Assembly (NCBI GenBank): GCA_964509505.1
Contig: CAZDYP010000094.1
Coordinates: 1 to 19,089 of the forward strand
Reading direction: 5' to 3'
Length of the DNA: 19,089 nt
DNA from: CAZDYP01 sp964509505
Lineage (GTDB): Bacteria > Chloroflexota > Anaerolineae > JACRMK01
Shown here in pieces: positions 18,747 through 19,089 of the stretch; the stretch's first letter is position 1, and every line of letters starts with the position of its first letter. The notes under the pieces were generated by a model, which worked only from the letters and a program-made list of their open reading frames with translations, made no database searches and was not told where the DNA came from. The position numbers were made by a program, and so were the translations under genes.

Positions 18747-19089
18747 GACGGCGTCTCCTCACTCGTCGTTGCCAATCCAGCCGCTTCAGCTGCCGCCTCG
18801 TTGGGTTTCTCTTCCTTGCTAGGCGGAATCACCACTTCAGGCAGCGCCAAGACTTCGCCCTTCTTCATCACTTCGGCGACCCTCCAATGCTTTTCTTTGC
18901 TGAGGGGGCGCGACTCAATGATCCTCACCATGTCGCCTTCGTGGCATGGCACATCCGCATGAGCTTTGAAACGATTCCGCACGCGAATGACTTTGCCATA
19001 GAGCGGATGACTGCGCGTGCGCTCCACCTGCACTACCACCGTTTTCTGCATTTTGTTACTGACCACGCGGCCAGTAAATGTGCGACGAC
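18743..19089 (-). CDS. rpsQ: 30S ribosomal protein S17 (5' end off window), with C-terminal extension
   Basis: S17 is a primary 16S rRNA-binding protein of the small-subunit body. The frame is open to the right edge: the codons before the GTG at 19066 read RRTFTGRV and continue VSNKMQKTVVVQVERTRSH, which is the family N-terminus, so the true start lies outside. The OB-fold part continues to VRIIESRPLSKEKHWRVAEVMKK. After about residue 85 there is an extra tail of about 30 residues (EEKPNEAAAEAAGLATTSEE) rich in Ala and Glu, uncommon in the family. The stop overlaps rplN as ATGA. Upstream neighbours are expected to be rpmC and rplP. Confidence 0.97.
   Translation of the reverse strand, partial: RRTFTGRVVSNKMQKTVVVQVERTRSHPLYGKVIRVRNRFKAHADVPCHEGDMVRIIESRPLSKEKHWRVAEVMKKGEVLALPEVVIPPSKEEKPNEAAAEAAGLATTSEETPS

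Noticed and set aside
1..19089. Defence system, prophage, tRNA or rRNA genes
   Set aside because: Both strands were read; every confident gene is housekeeping, and no such feature was found apart from the HicB-like fragment.

Overview
The window is a bacterial chromosomal (probably metagenome-derived) scaffold with one run of 100 Ns at 6769-6868. From 19089 down to 5873 the minus strand carries the distal spc and alpha ribosomal-protein operons with the truA-rplM-rpsI genes attached: rpsQ (5' end off the window), rplN, rplX, rplE, rpsN, rpsH, rplF, rplR, rpsE, rpmD, rplO, secY, adk, map, rpmJ, rpsM, rpsK, rpsD, rpoA, rplQ, truA, gap, rplM, rpsI, then a rho-independent terminator at 5641-5678. 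infA, often found between map and rpmJ, is missing. Several products keep zinc-ligand cysteines (S4, S14, L36, adenylate kinase, probably L24).

The left third holds a second minus-strand cluster: a fused gamma-alpha 2-oxoacid:ferredoxin oxidoreductase subunit (korA-like), its beta subunit (korB-like), lipoyl synthase lipA, a 27-codon HicB-like antitoxin remnant, and an ABC-F ATPase running off the left edge. One plus-strand gene, a LolD/MacB-type ABC ATPase without a permease, lies between the two clusters, diverges from korA and converges on rpsI.

The organism is best guessed as a member of Chloroflexota. The grounds are the gene order with rplQ-truA-rplM-rpsI, the fused ferredoxin-dependent oxidoreductase, the zinc-type ribosomal proteins and repeat-rich spacers. 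This is inference; no rRNA or marker comparison was possible. Shine-Dalgarno sites are mostly clear (AGGAG-like), and overlaps such as ATGA and GTGA suggest translational coupling.

The unusual content is in the spacers. First, many spacers are degenerate arrays of 7-base words, differing from spacer to spacer, often arranged as inverted arms, and in at least eight genes starting at or running through the upstream stop codon. Second, three diverged copies of a 110-132 bp hairpin-rich element with terminal inverted repeats lie after rpsI, between rpoA and rpsD, and between rpmJ and rpsM. Third, several single palindromes are present: a 31-bp inverted repeat between korB and lipA, an 80-bp multi-stem palindrome before secY, and a hairpin between rplE and rpsN. 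Ribosomal protein S5 also carries an extra ~115-residue Gly/Arg-rich N-terminal extension coded by a 45-bp tandem repeat. I found no defence island, CRISPR array, tRNA or rRNA.
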